Assembly: GCA_023548195.1 (NCBI GenBank)
Contig: JAJHZJ010000082.1
Location: 806,001 to 870,000, forward strand
Length of the DNA stretch: 64,000 nucleotides
DNA from: Bettongia penicillata ogilbyi
Taxonomy: Eukaryota > Chordata > Mammalia > Diprotodontia > Potoroidae
Direction of reading: 5' to 3'
Shown: positions 11,696-21,965 of the stretch, in pieces
How the letters are laid out: every line of letters begins with the position of its first letter
How positions within the stretch are numbered: position 1 is the stretch's first letter
Made by a program: the position numbers and the translations under genes
Notes under the pieces: model-generated
Databases searched by the model: none
The model's input: the letters and a program-made list of their open reading frames with translations, nothing else
Told to the model about the DNA's origin: nothing

Positions 11696-13469
11696 ATATC
11701 ATTCAATTTGAACTTCGCATAATCCTCTTCTCCAAGAGGATATAAACCTATGTGTGATCTTGCCACCTCCTTAGTGCCTGAATGCACAAAAAGGTGAAAG
11801 ATCGATGTCCAGGTCAAAGAGATTCCCTGTCTATCTGAACATTCTCTTATTTTAGTTCCTACCTGATATTTAGAGAGTGAGGGATATGAGCATCTATGCC
11901 TACAAGAACTTGGTTAATTACCTTATGTATGCACCATCTTGGCTTTTGAAGAACCAAACAAGCCCTTTATGTTATACACTGATATGAACCTTGTCAGCTT
12001 ACCTAGGAACAATTTTATATAACAATAGGGACGACCAGCTGTATTTGACAGTTGAAGACTCCCTAGTCATGAGACTTCTAATGTTATCCTAAGGTTAGGA
12101 GCTCCTTACTGAGGGAATTTTGCTCTTCAGTTTGCTAGAGAGATAATGCCCTTTCCTATAGGCCACATCTGTATCATTCACAGCAGTAGAGAGAAGGTAG
12201 GTCCAGGTCTGCTCTTCCACATGATGGCTCAGTCCTTCTGCTGCTCTAGACTCCAGGGCCGTATGCTTGCTCTTATTTCTAGAAGACTGAATCTAGGTAT
12301 TCTTGATGTTCATTATTCTGGGTCATGTGGTTCCCTCTCTTCCTGGGTTGATATGATTTCTGTTCTGGGCTGCTGTCTCTCTAAACTTGTCATCTCTGGG
12401 ACCAAGACGGTCTACCTCTGCCTCCAAAAATGGCCCATTCAGGGCTTTAATGGCTCTCAGGAGGTTGCACAAGTGGCCGTACAAGTTCATCAAAGGTAAC
12501 CAAGTCTGCTTCTGTGTGTAAGTTCTCTCAGCTCTCTTAGTCCTAGTACTCTGGTCTTTTGAGGATCTCCCTTCCACTTTTATTGGCCTCGGTTCAAGGT
12601 TGCAGTGATATTATTTAGGATATCTATACCTTCCATAATGAGATGTCTTCAAAAAGGCAACAAAGAAATTCATTTGTTAACTTGTCAAGCTGACAAAGCT
12701 GCTCATTAATATGCCATCCATCATCTCGATGAGGATATCTGCATCTTATATAGAGATATCATTAGACTCCTCCTAGTCCAATCCTCTATATTTTTTCCTT
12801 CCTATTAAACATTTTGTGGTCCATGCAAATCACACAAAGGGATCTCTGTGTGCATTTACTTGAATCTCCAATTCTGTATTTCTCTCTGGGGATTTAGGAA
12901 AACTAGGACAGGGATTTTTAACTGAGGTCTCTCTCAACTATATTGATTTTCTTTGTAATTGTAGGTATTTTATTTTATCTATTTAAAAATATCATTCCAA
13001 GAGTGGTTTATAGGATTCACATACAGTAAGGGGTGTATGTTTTGTTTCATGTCATGTTTTGACATGAAAAAAGAATTCTTGCCCTGTGGTCATGAGCTCC
13101 CTAAGTACAGAGCTTTCCCTCTTTTCCTGAATGCCCCATTAGTCCTTACCTCCTCTCAAAGTATGTACAGCTATGAGGCTCTTGTTATAGTTCTTGGATC
13201 CTTTCAAAATTAAAAATACTTCATGAGGGTACAAATGTACTATAACTGGGAGAACCTGGCACTTATATTCATCCTAAGCATACACAATAGTACAATGTTA
13301 TATATTACATAAACAATATATATGATACACATATAATGTAAAACACATGTTACATTTACAATAGTATAACATACTACAATGTTGTACTAGTCTCATAACT
13401 ACCTTGATGCTTGCAAGTGCCTGTAATAAATTTTTTCAAAAGAAAAAGGAAAAAGATTGAAGGCAAAAG
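11696..13469. other. Anonymous sequence with a TA-rich block
   Basis: I see no family-level similarity over this stretch. 13280-13375 is an AT-rich block of repeated ATAC/ATAT-type steps. The open frame at 12146-12499 has no recognisable protein features. Confidence 0.45.
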
Positions 13470-13622
13470 GAAAGGTGACAGCAGAGGATGACCTGGATAC
13501 ATTATATCATGAAAAAAACAGTCATGAACTTGGACAGACAGAGAGATAGTGGAGGACAGAAGGGCCTGGCATGCTGTGGTCCATAGGTTCACAAAGAGTT
13601 GGATGCGACTGTACAGCAACAA
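13470..13622 (+). mobile_element. Marsupial-type SINE, 3' part
   Basis: The segment contains TGCTGTGGTCCATAGGTTCA followed by CACAAAGAGTTGGATGCGAC and an A-rich, CAACAAAA tail. The CACAAAGAGT..GAC..GACT module is shared, in either orientation, with the SINEs at 14205, 20835 and 43156. Confidence 0.6.
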
Positions 13623-14204
13623 AATATATAAAATGAAATATAACTAAAATGAAATAGTAACAAAAGAAAAAAATAAGAAATGAAGGAAAAAATCTACACC
13701 AAAATTACAACCTTTTTCAAGAGGAATTCAAGATTGGCATTGCTAAGGAGTTAGGCAAAAAACCTTCCTATGGATGTAGAGTTCATAGGGATCCTGGGTG
13801 AGGCTCCACAGTGTAGCATTCCACTGATCTGTTTAGTTTACTGGAACTTGTTCAAGTTCATAATTCATTCAACCACTACTCACAAGCCCCCATTTTCCTC
13901 TAAACCTAGATAAAGCTAATACTCTAGATAAATCACATAATATCATAATACTGCCAAACAACATTTTCTTAAAATAGAATGCAAGGTATATAACAAGAAA
14001 TATGCATCCAGCAGGGAACACATTTTCCTAACTACAGTATCCAAAACTTTCCAGAAGTGTAGGCTATGAGTTCTCACATCTCTGGTCTCCTTGCTGATTT
14101 GTCTCTTTAATATTGTAAAGCAGCAGAACAGAAAGGAAAAAGTTGTTTTTTAACTCTTCTTTCTTTGTGCTCTCCTTTCTGTAACAATAATATCAACCTA
14201 GGAG

Positions 14205-14455
14205 AGGATCAGTGGCACAGTGGGGAAAGTGTTGGGCCTGAAGTCAGGAGCTTTCATCTCACTGAGTTCAAATCTGGCCTCAGACTTTTACTAGCTGTGT
14301 GACCCTGGGCAAGTCACTTAACCCTGTTTGCCTCCATTTCCTCATCTGTAAAATGAGCTTGAGATGGAAATGGCAAACCACTCCAGTATCTTTGCCAAGA
14401 AAACCCCAAACAGGATCACAAAGAGTGGGACATAACTGAAACAATAAACCACAAG
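14205..14455 (+). mobile_element. tRNA-headed CORE-type SINE, nearly full length
   Basis: The head reads TCAGTGGCACAGTGGGGAAA and includes GAGTTCAAATCTGGC, a B-box-like segment. It continues with CTGTGTGACCCTGGGCAAGT, CTCATCTGTAAAATGAG and CCAGTATCTTTGCCAAGAAA, and ends with the CACAAAGAGTGGGACATAAC module and an AAACAATAAACC tail. It is not a tRNA gene: the acceptor and anticodon arms are not preserved. Confidence 0.85.
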
Positions 14456-15355
14456 GGGAGGAGAAAAGGGTGTTGGTGATTTGCTGGTGACTGAACCCAA
14501 GAAGAGCATTAGGATCTGAAAGGCATTGGAATCTGGCAACGGATCTGTGAAAATCTTGAAATCTTGCACATATACCTCTACAGGAAAAGTACTCCATCTG
14601 GGAGAATGTCCGGAGTCATTGGTTCTTAGTTCAGAAGAGAGATGGTCGCCTGTTAGTAGCAGAAAGAATTAGACACAGCTACAGAGTATATTTCTGGCTC
14701 TTCTTCCAATGCCTTGCTCATCCCTTCCCTTCTATATATTTCTCTTATAGTTCATGCCCAGCTTTTCACCAGCAGACACTGCCATTCAACCAGATTCCAT
14801 GTGGGCATAGCATTATTACTTGTTATGCTCATCACAGGCTTTTAGGGGATGAAGTTTGTCAGGAGAATTTAGTTCCTTCTCCTCTACTAAAAAAATGGAA
14901 AAATTCTCCTAAGTTTCTCATCTCTAACATTTCTGCAAAAAAATCATCTCTATAATTTCTGGCCTGAATCATGACAAAGAAAAATGCCATTCTTAGGATA
15001 CTATAAGGGTTGTCCTGTACTACCTCCAAGATATGAAAACCCCAGAGCTTTATATAATATATTGATACATTCACTGAATTCTGGATTGTCCAAAATCTTT
15101 AAATACATAAGGAAGCTGCTAGAGAATATATTGCAGTGTAACCAATTTAATTTCTAGGTTGCTTATGTCTTTGTATTTCTTTATAATTCTGCTCTTTCTG
15201 GTGAACAGTGATTGTTTCCCATTTTCACCCAAATTCTTAACTCTTTAATTCAACAAACCACTACAGAGTGCCTGTTATGCACACCCCTCTGCTGGCCTTA
15301 ACATTAATACTTGTGATGGGAAGGAACTTCAAGATCATGTAGTTCAATCTTTCAG

Positions 15356-15750
15356 CTTTGGAGTCATTCTTGGGTCTTCCCTTTCCTTTGTCCCCAATAT
15401 CCAATCAATTACAAATCATGCTGAGTCTATCTCCTCAGTGGAAAGAACATGGATTTGGAGCTGGAGAACCATGGTTCAAATCTGAGCTCTAAAACTTAAG
15501 TCCTTTGTGACTGGGCAAATCACTTAATCTTTTTATGTGCCCCAGCTTCATCACATGTGAAATGGCAGAGTAGATGATCTCCAAGTTCTTTTACATCTCT
15601 AAAGGTATTATATGATCATCCTAGGTTTCTCTCCACTTAACCTATTTAATTTAGGTCTTCATCACGTTTTCCCTAGACTATTGAAGTAGCCTGCTAACTG
15701 CATTTCTGTTCATCAGCTTACCCGTTATTTGATATCAATAAGATTGTAGG
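15356..15750 (+). mobile_element. L2 fragment interrupted by a MIR
   Basis: Left of the MIR, GGAGTCATTCTTGGGTCTTC through CCAATCAATTACAAATCATG is the L2 'LGV..D' region. Right of it, TTCATCACGTTTTCCCTAGA continues the same L2 with ACTATTGAAGTAGCCTGCTA. The two halves join in order if 15435-15612 is removed. Confidence 0.7.
15435..15612 (+). mobile_element. MIR inserted in L2
   Basis: It has GTGGAAAGAACATGGATTTG, then GACTGGGCAAATCACTTAAT and the terminal CCAAGTTCTTTTACATCTCT, a complete MIR order. Confidence 0.8.
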
Positions 15751-16888
15751 TTGTAGAGTTTACCAAGAGAGGAACTTTTAACTCAGGACCAAATCCGGCA
15801 ACCAGCAGAGCAGATAGTCACACACAGAGTTATTTGAGGAGCACTACCAGGTCTCACTGGCTCCAGATATCTCACTTTAATATGCCACAGTGCCACTCTT
15901 TCTGATTACCTTGATGGAAAGTCTCACTATTTGAATAAGTAAGTCAGACAGCAATAAAAGAGACCTTATCTCTTGTGAAAGTGCACCAAGTTTAACTGGA
16001 AAGGTCACAGACCAGAGGTCTTAGCCATCATCCATGAACACACATAGATTAAATGATCAGATTAGATAGCTGTCACAGTAGTCAAAGTCTTGAGATCTGA
16101 AAGAGGCTGGAGACAGATGGCGTGATTTGGGAGGGTACTTCCTTCAAGGAAGTGATGTTGGGCATTAATGATTGACGTTACTTTACAAGTCAGTTTATGA
16201 CTAACCAGTCCTGTTGTAGTTAGGGTGAAGGATATGGTGCCTTCACTGTGCAGTACACATCGGGCAACTCTACCGATCAGTGGAAAAGAAAGTTGGCAGC
16301 AATGGTGTTTGCAAGCTTAATTAATAACCACCACACAGTTATTTATATATTTATTCATGTATCCATCCATTCATTTGAGATTTGCTAAATATCTACTATG
16401 TTCAGAAAGGCAGAATTGTGCAGTAGAAAAACCTCTGTCCTTTTTTTTCTTTTTTATTATGAGCTGAAAGATCAACAAACATAAACATCCTGGTATACAG
16501 AACAAAATAATGGATTGCATATGAAACTGAACTTTGGTTTAGTATAATTTTTTAAAAGTGTATATTAAATTTAATAGTGTTCCCATGTTAATCATATAAC
16601 AAAACTGTCAAGCTTGTTTGTCTCCTGAGTTTGATTCTTCTCTATTCTGTCTGTTTTTTAAATGTTTTATTACTTTTCAGCAAAACATTGACAAGGTTTC
16701 TCATGTCATCTTTCTAGACAAGCCAGAGACATATGAGTTAGAGGACAGTACAGGAGGATTTGAACCTAGTTGAGCAAGCAGACCCAAATATCATCTTGAA
16801 GTGACTTCTGTATTGATACGCACTTGGCTCTGTGCTGTTCAACATTTTTTACCAGTCACTTGTATGAAGTCATAGCATATTGCTCTTT
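15751..16888. other. Mostly anonymous sequence
   Basis: Around 16340-16400 the TATTCATGTATCCATCC..AAATATCTACTATGTTC stretch may be the reverse complement of an L2 3' tail, and 16412-16440 looks like a MIR start. Nothing else was recognised. Confidence 0.4.
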
Positions 16889-16995
16889 TTTTAAAAGAAT
16901 TTTAAGAATTCAATTTTATTTTGTTTTCAGTTCTAAATTATCTTCCTCTCCCACCCATTGAGAATACAAGAAATACAATATCAATTACACATCAA
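16889..16995 (-). mobile_element. L1-type 3' end fragment
   Basis: The minus strand ends in an A/T-rich tail following GGGTGGGAGAGGAAGATAAT and AACTGAAAACAAAATAAAAT, the style of the 3' terminus of the L1/HAL1 elements elsewhere in the window. Confidence 0.55.
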
Positions 16996-17004
16996 ATGTC
17001 ACAA

Positions 17005-17682
17005 AGCTGGGAGGGATAACCAATGAATAATTTGGATGACAGTTTAGCACACAAAAGATATAGACTGAATTGCCTAAGATAAAAGTAAAAGGGAAAAGTG
17101 TAAAGTTCTAACATTGGTCCAAAAAATGAACTTCACAAATAAAGGATTGGTAAGATATGACTAGACAATAGTTACGGTGGAAAAAAACCCTTCAGGATTT
17201 TAATGTACTACAAATTGAATTTGAGTTAGTAGCATGATATAGTGACCAAAGAACCTGATGTTATCCTAGACTGAATAAGCATCATAATGTCTAGAATGAA
17301 TGAGTTAATAATTCTGCTTTATTCTGGCCTGTTGGGAAATATTTGGAATATTGTGTTCAATTCTGGGCAGCACATTGGGAAAGAAAACTGGAGTCTATCC
17401 AGAAGAAGATGGCCAGGCTGGTGAGAGAACATTCCATAAGAATTATCAGTTGAACAGACTGGAAATGTCTCGTTTAAAAAGAGATTTCAGAGCTGAGGGC
17501 ATGATAGTTGTCTTTGAATATCTGGAGGGCTGTCAGTTCTTCCCCAGAGGGAAGAACAGAGCAATGAATGGAAGGGGCAGAGAAACAGTTTTACGCTTAA
17601 TGTAAAGCAAAACTTCCTAACAATTAGACTTTTTAAAAGCAAAATGGAACGCTTTGGTAGGGACTGTGTTTCTTTTTGCTGG
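17005..17682 (+). mobile_element. L3/CR1 LINE, reverse-transcriptase to 3' region
   Basis: The translated start ACAAAGCTGGGAGGGATA gives TKLGGI, the CR1/L3 reverse-transcriptase segment after the catalytic aspartates, and AATTTGGATGACAG follows. Further on, TTTCAGAGCTGAGGGCATGA, TAGTTGTCTTTGAATATCTG and AAACTTCCTAACAATTAGAC are the CR1/L3 3' part. It is interrupted at 17690 by the HAL1 insertion and resumes briefly at 20505 (AATAGAAACTCAGTAATC). Confidence 0.8.
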
Positions 17683-18513
17683 AGATTTTTTTTTAATATA
17701 AATTTATTTATTTAACTTTTTACATTCATTTTCACAAAATTTTGGGTTCCAAATTTTCTCCCCATTTGTCCCCTCCCCCCCACCCCAATACACCGAGCAA
17801 TCTAATTTTCCCTATCACCAATCTGCCATCTCTTCTATCATCCCTCCCTTCTCTTGTCCCCATCTTCTCTTTTGTCCTGGAGGGTCAGATGACTTTCTAT
17901 TCCCCATTAACTGTATTTCTTACTTCCTAGTAGCAAGAACAATACTCAACAGTTGTTCCTAAAACTTTGAGTTCCAAATTCTCCCCATCCCTCCCTCCCC
18001 ACCCATTCCCTTTGAGAAGGCAGGCAATTCAATATAGGCCATATCTGTGTAGTTTTGCAAATGACTTCGATAACAGTCATGTTGTGTAAGACTAACTGTA
18101 TTTCCCTCCATCCTATCCTACCCCGCATTGTTTCTATTCTGTCCGTTGATCCTGACCCTCCCCGAGTGTTGACTTCAAATTGCTCCCTCCTCCCATTGCC
18201 CTCCCTTCCATCATCCCCCCCCCAGCCTGCTTATCCCCTTCTCCCCCACTTTCCTGTATTGTAAGATAGGTTTTCATACCAAAATGAGTGTGCATTTTGT
18301 TCCTTCCTTTAGTCGAATGTGATGAGAGTAAACTTCATGTTTTTTTCTCAGCTCTCCTCTTTTTCCCTCCACTAAAAAGTCTCCTGCTTGCCTCTTGAAT
18401 GAGAGATAATTTACCCCATTTCATTTCACCCTCTCTCCTCCCACTACATTTTTCTCTCACCATTTACCTTAATTTCTTCTAAGATATGATCCCATCCTAT
18501 TCAATTCACTCTG

Positions 18514-18602
18514 TGCTCTCTGTCTCTGTGTGTGCATGCATGTGTGTATGTGTGTGTGCGCACGCACACGTGTAACATGTATGTGTGTATGTGTGTGTGT
18601 AG
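18514..18602. repeat. (TG)n/(CA)n-rich tract in HAL1 3'UTR
   Basis: An imperfect TG repeat contains the palindromic stretch TGTGTGCGCACGCACACG. The other HAL1 3'UTR in the window has a TG repeat at the equivalent place (36274-36302), so the tract is part of the element and not a random local microsatellite. Confidence 0.85.
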
Positions 18603-18735
18603 TCCCACCAACTACCCAGATACTGAAAAGTTTTAAGAGTTACAAATATTGTCTTTCCATGTAGGAATGTAAACATTTCACCTTTGGTAAGTCCCTTATG
18701 ACTTCTATTTGCTGTTTACTTTTTCATGCTTCTTC

Positions 18736-19662
18736 TCATTCTTGTGTTTGAAGGTCAAATTTTCTTTTCAGCTCTGGTCTTTTCATCAAGAATGCTTGAA
18801 AGTCTTCTGTTTCATTGAAAGACCATATTTTCCCCTGAAGTATTATACTCCGTTTAGCTGGGTAGGTGATTCTTGGTTTGAGTCCTACTTCCTCTGAGTT
18901 CTGGAATATTCTATTCCACACCCTTCGATCCCTTAATGTAGAAGCTGCTAGATCTTGTGTTATCCTGATTGTATGTCCACAATACCCTAATTGTTTCTTT
19001 CTAGCTGCTTGCAATATTTTCTCCTTGACCTGGGAATTCTGGAATTTGGCCACAATGTTCCTAGGAGTTTCTCTTTTTGGATCTCTTTCAGGTGGTGATC
19101 GATGGATTCCTTCAATACTTATTTTGCCCTCTGGTTGTAGAATCTCAGGGCAGTTTTCCTTGATAATTTCATGAAAGATGATGTCTAGGCTCTTTTTTTG
19201 ATCATGGCTTTCAGGTCGTCCCATAATTTTTAAATTGTCTCTCTTGGATCTATTTTCCAGGTCAGTTGTTTTTCCAATGAGATATTTCACATTCTCTTCC
19301 ATTTTTTCTTTCTTTTGGTTTTGTTTTGTGATTTCTTGGTTTCTCAGAAAGTCATTAGCCTCCATCTGTTCTATTTCCATTTTGAGAGAACTATTCTCTT
19401 CATTGAGCTTTTGAACCTCTTTTTCCATTTGGCTAATTCTGCTTTTGAAAGCATTCTTCTCCTCATTGGCTTTTTGAACCTCTTTTGCCAATTGACTGAG
19501 CCTATTTTTCAAGGTGTTATTTTCTTCAGCATTTTTTTGGGTCTCCTTTGCCAAGGTATTGACCCATTTTTCATGCTTTTCTTGCATCTCTCTCATTTCT
19601 CTTCCCAGTTTTTCCTCCACCTGTCTAATTTGATTTTCAAAATCCTTTCTGAGCTCTTCCAT
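18736..19662 (-). CDS. HAL1 ORF1 protein (L1 ORF1p-like RNA-binding protein), intact 308-codon frame
   Basis: This open frame encodes a protein of the L1 ORF1p family, an RNA-binding nucleic-acid chaperone that coats L1-type RNA in the cytoplasm. Residues about 1-125 are a heptad-rich coiled coil dominated by E, K, Q and L (MEELRKDFENQIRQVEEKL). Residues about 139-206 are the RRM, with NLKIMG as first strand and the RSPPERDPKRETPRNIVAKF linker. Residues about 207-290 are the C-terminal domain with EKILQAARKK and ITQDLAASTLRDRR. The ATG at 19662 lies in a favourable GCCATGG context. Upstream in the same frame there are 27 more sense codons, preceded by a TGA and a 30-codon segment starting at an ATG (19744-19836), so the ancestral ORF1 probably started there. 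It has no ORF2 partner. It may be transcriptionally silent; openness alone does not prove function. Confidence 0.85.
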   Translation of the reverse strand: MEELRKDFENQIRQVEEKLGREMREMQEKHEKWVNTLAKETQKNAEENNTLKNRLSQLAKEVQKANEEKNAFKSRISQMEKEVQKLNEENSSLKMEIEQMEANDFLRNQEITKQNQKKEKMEENVKYLIGKTTDLENRSKRDNLKIMGRPESHDQKKSLDIIFHEIIKENCPEILQPEGKISIEGIHRSPPERDPKRETPRNIVAKFQNSQVKEKILQAARKKQLGYCGHTIRITQDLAASTLRDRRVWNRIFQNSEEVGLKPRITYPAKRSIILQGKIWSFNETEDFQAFLMKRPELKRKFDLQTQE

Positions 19663-19743
19663 GGCCTGAGCCCATTGGATATCTATTTCAGATGTTTGGG
19701 ATACAGAGGCCTTGACTTCTATGTCTTTCCCTGATGGTAAGCA

Positions 19744-19836
19744 TCATTCCTCCTCATCAGAAATGAAGGGAGGAACCATCTGTTCACCAAGGAAGTAGCC
19801 TTCTATGGTCTTATTTTTCTTCCCTTTTCTGGGCAT
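19744..19836 (-). CDS. 30-codon leader ORF of HAL1 copy 1, ending at a TGA in frame with ORF1
   Basis: It starts MPRKGKKNKTIEGYF and ends DEEE followed by TGA. It is a basic N-terminus followed by an acidic stretch. After the stop the same frame runs 27 codons to the main ATG at 19662. The same 93-base unit, also ending in a stop, is found in the copies at 34553-34645 (TGA) and 39243-39335 (TAA). Either it is the original ORF1 N-terminus broken by one nonsense change, or it is a real leader peptide of this HAL1 family. Confidence 0.6.
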   Translation of the reverse strand: MPRKGKKNKTIEGYFLGEQMVPPFISDEEE

Positions 19837-19849
19837 TTTCCCAGCCAGT

Positions 19850-20494
19850 TACTTGACTTCTGAGATTCCTCTTCACCCCCTCCTAGATCTGCCCAGCTAG
19901 TGCTTGGGGTCTGAGATTCAAATGCTGCTCCCCAGCCTCAAGGCTTTCAGTGGCGGGCAGGGCTGCTATTCAATGTGAGCTTAAGTTCAGGTGCTCAGGT
20001 GGGGGCAGGGTCGCCTCCCAGGCTCAGTTCCCTCAGGGGGTTTATGCAGAGATCTTCAGTAATGTATTTGAGGTCCTGTCTGCTCTGGGAGTTCCAGCCG
20101 CCACTGCCTCTGTCACTGCCTCCCGAGGGGGCCTGAGTTATGGAGACACCCTGCTCCCCTCTTGCCCAGCCCAGAAGTCTCTCTCACTGACCTGTAGCGC
20201 CTGTGGGTGGAGAGACCTTCGCGGTCGCCGGAGGTTCTGTCCCTGAAGCCTGCTTGGATCTGCTCCTCTCAGGGCCAAGCAGCCAGGGCTGGGCTCCGCT
20301 GTCCGGTGCGCGATGGACCTTTGGTGCTGGTTTTTCAGGGCTCTCTGGAATGGAAATCTCCTCCACTGCGTTGCTGCATGGCTTCCAGTGCTCCAGAATT
20401 TGTGGGGAGTTCTTTTTACAGGAAATTTATGGGCCATGCGTTCGGAGCTAGCATATGTGAGTCTTTCTACTCTGCCATCTTGGCTCCTCCCCCA
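19850..20494 (-). promoter_or_regulatory. HAL1 copy 1 5'UTR / presumed internal promoter region
   Basis: This is a GC-rich segment between the element start and ORF1, unlike the AT-rich surroundings. By analogy with L1, transcription would start at its 5' end from an internal promoter; the GCCAAGATGGC motif near the start matches the kind of YY1-type site (core AAGATGGC) known at L1 5' ends. One copy of a roughly 73-bp unit with GTTTATGCAGAGAT is present near 20040. Promoter activity is inferred, not shown. Confidence 0.5.
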
Positions 20495-20529
20495 TCAAGA
20501 TTTTCAAATAGAAACTCAGTAATCATCTG

Positions 20530-20700
20530 AACATAGGCTAAGGGTGGAAAGGGACCTCAGGGACCATCTAGTTCAATGCTTTTCTTAGATGAGGAAACTG
20601 AGACTCTCAGAAGTTAAGTGACTTGTCCAAGGTCATGCCCACTAGGAAAAAGCAGACTTGGTATTTGAATTTAAGTCAGCTAGCTCTCCTTATCTTAACC
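20530..20700 (+). mobile_element. MIR-type SINE
   Basis: It reads GTGGAAAGGGACCTCAGGGA, then TTAGATGAGGAAACTGAGAC and GTTAAGTGACTTGTCCAAGG. It lies next to the right TSD of HAL1 copy 1. Confidence 0.8.
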
Positions 20701-20834
20701 ATACTGCAGTCACCAGTTGGAGATATTAAAGAAGTTCAGGTATAGTTTGAATGATACCATTTAGAATAGAGGTCCTTTCAGCTCCTCTATTGTAGGAGTC
20801 AGAGGGTCTGGACTGAAGTCTGTGAAACCCTCTC

Positions 20835-21082
20835 TTTTGGGCTCTTGTTTGGTTGTTTCAGTCATGTTCAACTCTTTGTGACCCCATTTGGGGTTTTCTT
20901 GGAAAAGATACTGCAGTGGTTTGATATTTCCTTCTCCAGCTCATTTTAAAGAGGCAAACAAGGTTAAGTGACTTGGCCAGGGTTACACAGCTAGTAAATG
21001 TCTGAGGCTGGATTTGAACTCATGAAGATGAGTTCCTGGTTCCAAGTCCAGTGCTCTATCCACAATACCATCTAGCTACTCT
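20835..21082 (-). mobile_element. tRNA-headed CORE-type SINE, minus strand, inserted in a MIR
   Basis: The plus strand shows the reverse complement of the whole SINE: CAACTCTTTGTGACCCCATT, GGGGTTTTCTTGG, AGTGACTTGGCCAGGGTTAC and CCAGTGCTCTATCC. The flanks CTCTTTTGGGCTCTT and CTGCTTTTGGGTTACTT look like a diverged TSD. The MIR continues at 21083-21270. Confidence 0.82.
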
Positions 21083-21270
21083 GCTTTTGGGTTACTTAGT
21101 GAGTTAATGAATTTTGTGCTTTTGAAGACATTCTTTTAACCTCTCTCAATCTGTTTTCTCATCTGTAAACTAGAAATAATATTTGTCCTATCTACCTCAC
21201 TGGGCTATTGAGAGAAAAGGACTTTGTAAATTTCTATATAAATTGTCAACTATTATTATACAAAAATCCC
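21083..21270 (+). mobile_element. MIR 3' part
   Basis: TTTTCTCATCTGTAAACTAG, CTATCTACCTCACTGGGCTA and a TATAAATTGTCAACTATTAT ending are the MIR tail order. Its 5' part lies before the SINE at 20835. Confidence 0.7.
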
Positions 21271-21289
21271 TGGACTATATCTAGTATTA

Positions 21290-21965
21290 GGTACTATTTC
21301 AGGTAGAAGGATTTATGTGACATGGTCCCTGTCCCTGTCCTTAACTTACAGCTTAGAAGAGGAAATGACATCTATACAAGTAACTATGACAAATGCGTAT
21401 GAGAGGCATGAACTAAGTGCTATAGGAATATAGAACTGATACATCACTTCTAACTGGGGAGAAGAGGCATCTGGGAAGACTTCATCCTAGAAGTGGCATC
21501 TGAGCTGGGACTTGATAGATGGTTGGAATTTCACCAGTCAGATACAAGAGAATTCACTAGGTGTATAGGATGGGAAAGTGTGGCACATAGTCAGAGAACA
21601 GCAAGTCCAATTTGTCTGGAGTTTAGAATACATGATAGGGATGATTGGGAGCTAAGCCTAGAAAAGTTGGCTAGGGAAAGATCATACTAGGCTTTGGCTA
21701 TCAAGCAAAGAAATCTCAAACTTATTTACTAGGTTTTTGAGAACTATTGAAAGGGTTTTTTTTAATAGTAGGGTACCATAATCAGAGCTTTACTTTAGGA
21801 AGAATTACTCCAATAGCAGTGTTAGGATTACTAGGATAAAAACACAGGAATATGGAAAGTAGCAAGGAGGTCCAACTCTAATGTCCATAAACTTGCTAGA
21901 CTGTGAACTCTTTAGGGTCAGGAGTATATCTTATTTCATTCTTTGTAACTCTACCATTGCCCACA
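21290..21965 (-). mobile_element. L2 fragment(s)
   Basis: 21290-21860 follows the reverse complement of the L2 3' region (CATGGTCCCTGTCC, GGGAAGACTTCATCC, AGAACAGCAAGTCCAA, AATCAGAGCTTTACTTTAGG). A separate short piece at 21893-21965 (TAGACTGTGAACTCTTTAGG) is an L2 3' end on the plus strand. Both are strongly diverged. Confidence 0.55.

Larger units (their letters stand above)
17690..20497 (-). mobile_element. HAL1 (ORF1-only L1-derived retrotransposon), complete copy 1
   Basis: This is a whole element on the minus strand. Its 5' end lies at about 20494 (GGGGGAGGAGCCAAGATGGC), followed by a GC-rich 5'UTR to about 19840, an ORF1 region, and a roughly 1-kb 3'UTR ending in a T-run on the plus strand (poly(A)). 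There is no ORF2: the 3'UTR follows ORF1 directly. That is the definition of the half-L1 class, which is thought to be mobilised by L1 machinery in trans. The flanks share AGATTTT (17683-17689 and 20498-20504), a short but plausible target-site duplication. The target was an L3/CR1 fossil, whose sequence continues on both sides. Confidence 0.88.

Noticed and set aside
12146..12577. 117-codon plus frame and 84-codon minus frame
   Set aside because: They overlap on opposite strands, show no domain or motif, and have no splice or promoter context.
14205..14300. tRNA gene in the SINE heads (also 23364, 26288, 54873, 59025)
   Set aside because: Only a B-box-like GAGTTCAAATC stretch is shared; the cloverleaf is not conserved and each copy continues into the SINE body.
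18866..19734. Plus-strand frames of 102 and 139 codons opposite HAL1 ORF1 (also 33679-33987, 36820-37128)
   Set aside because: They are antisense shadows of the ORF1 coding strand; the same shadow repeats in each HAL1 copy.
17690..20497. A full L1 with ORF2
   Set aside because: No endonuclease or reverse-transcriptase sequence follows ORF1; the 3'UTR comes directly after, so the HAL1 explanation fits better.
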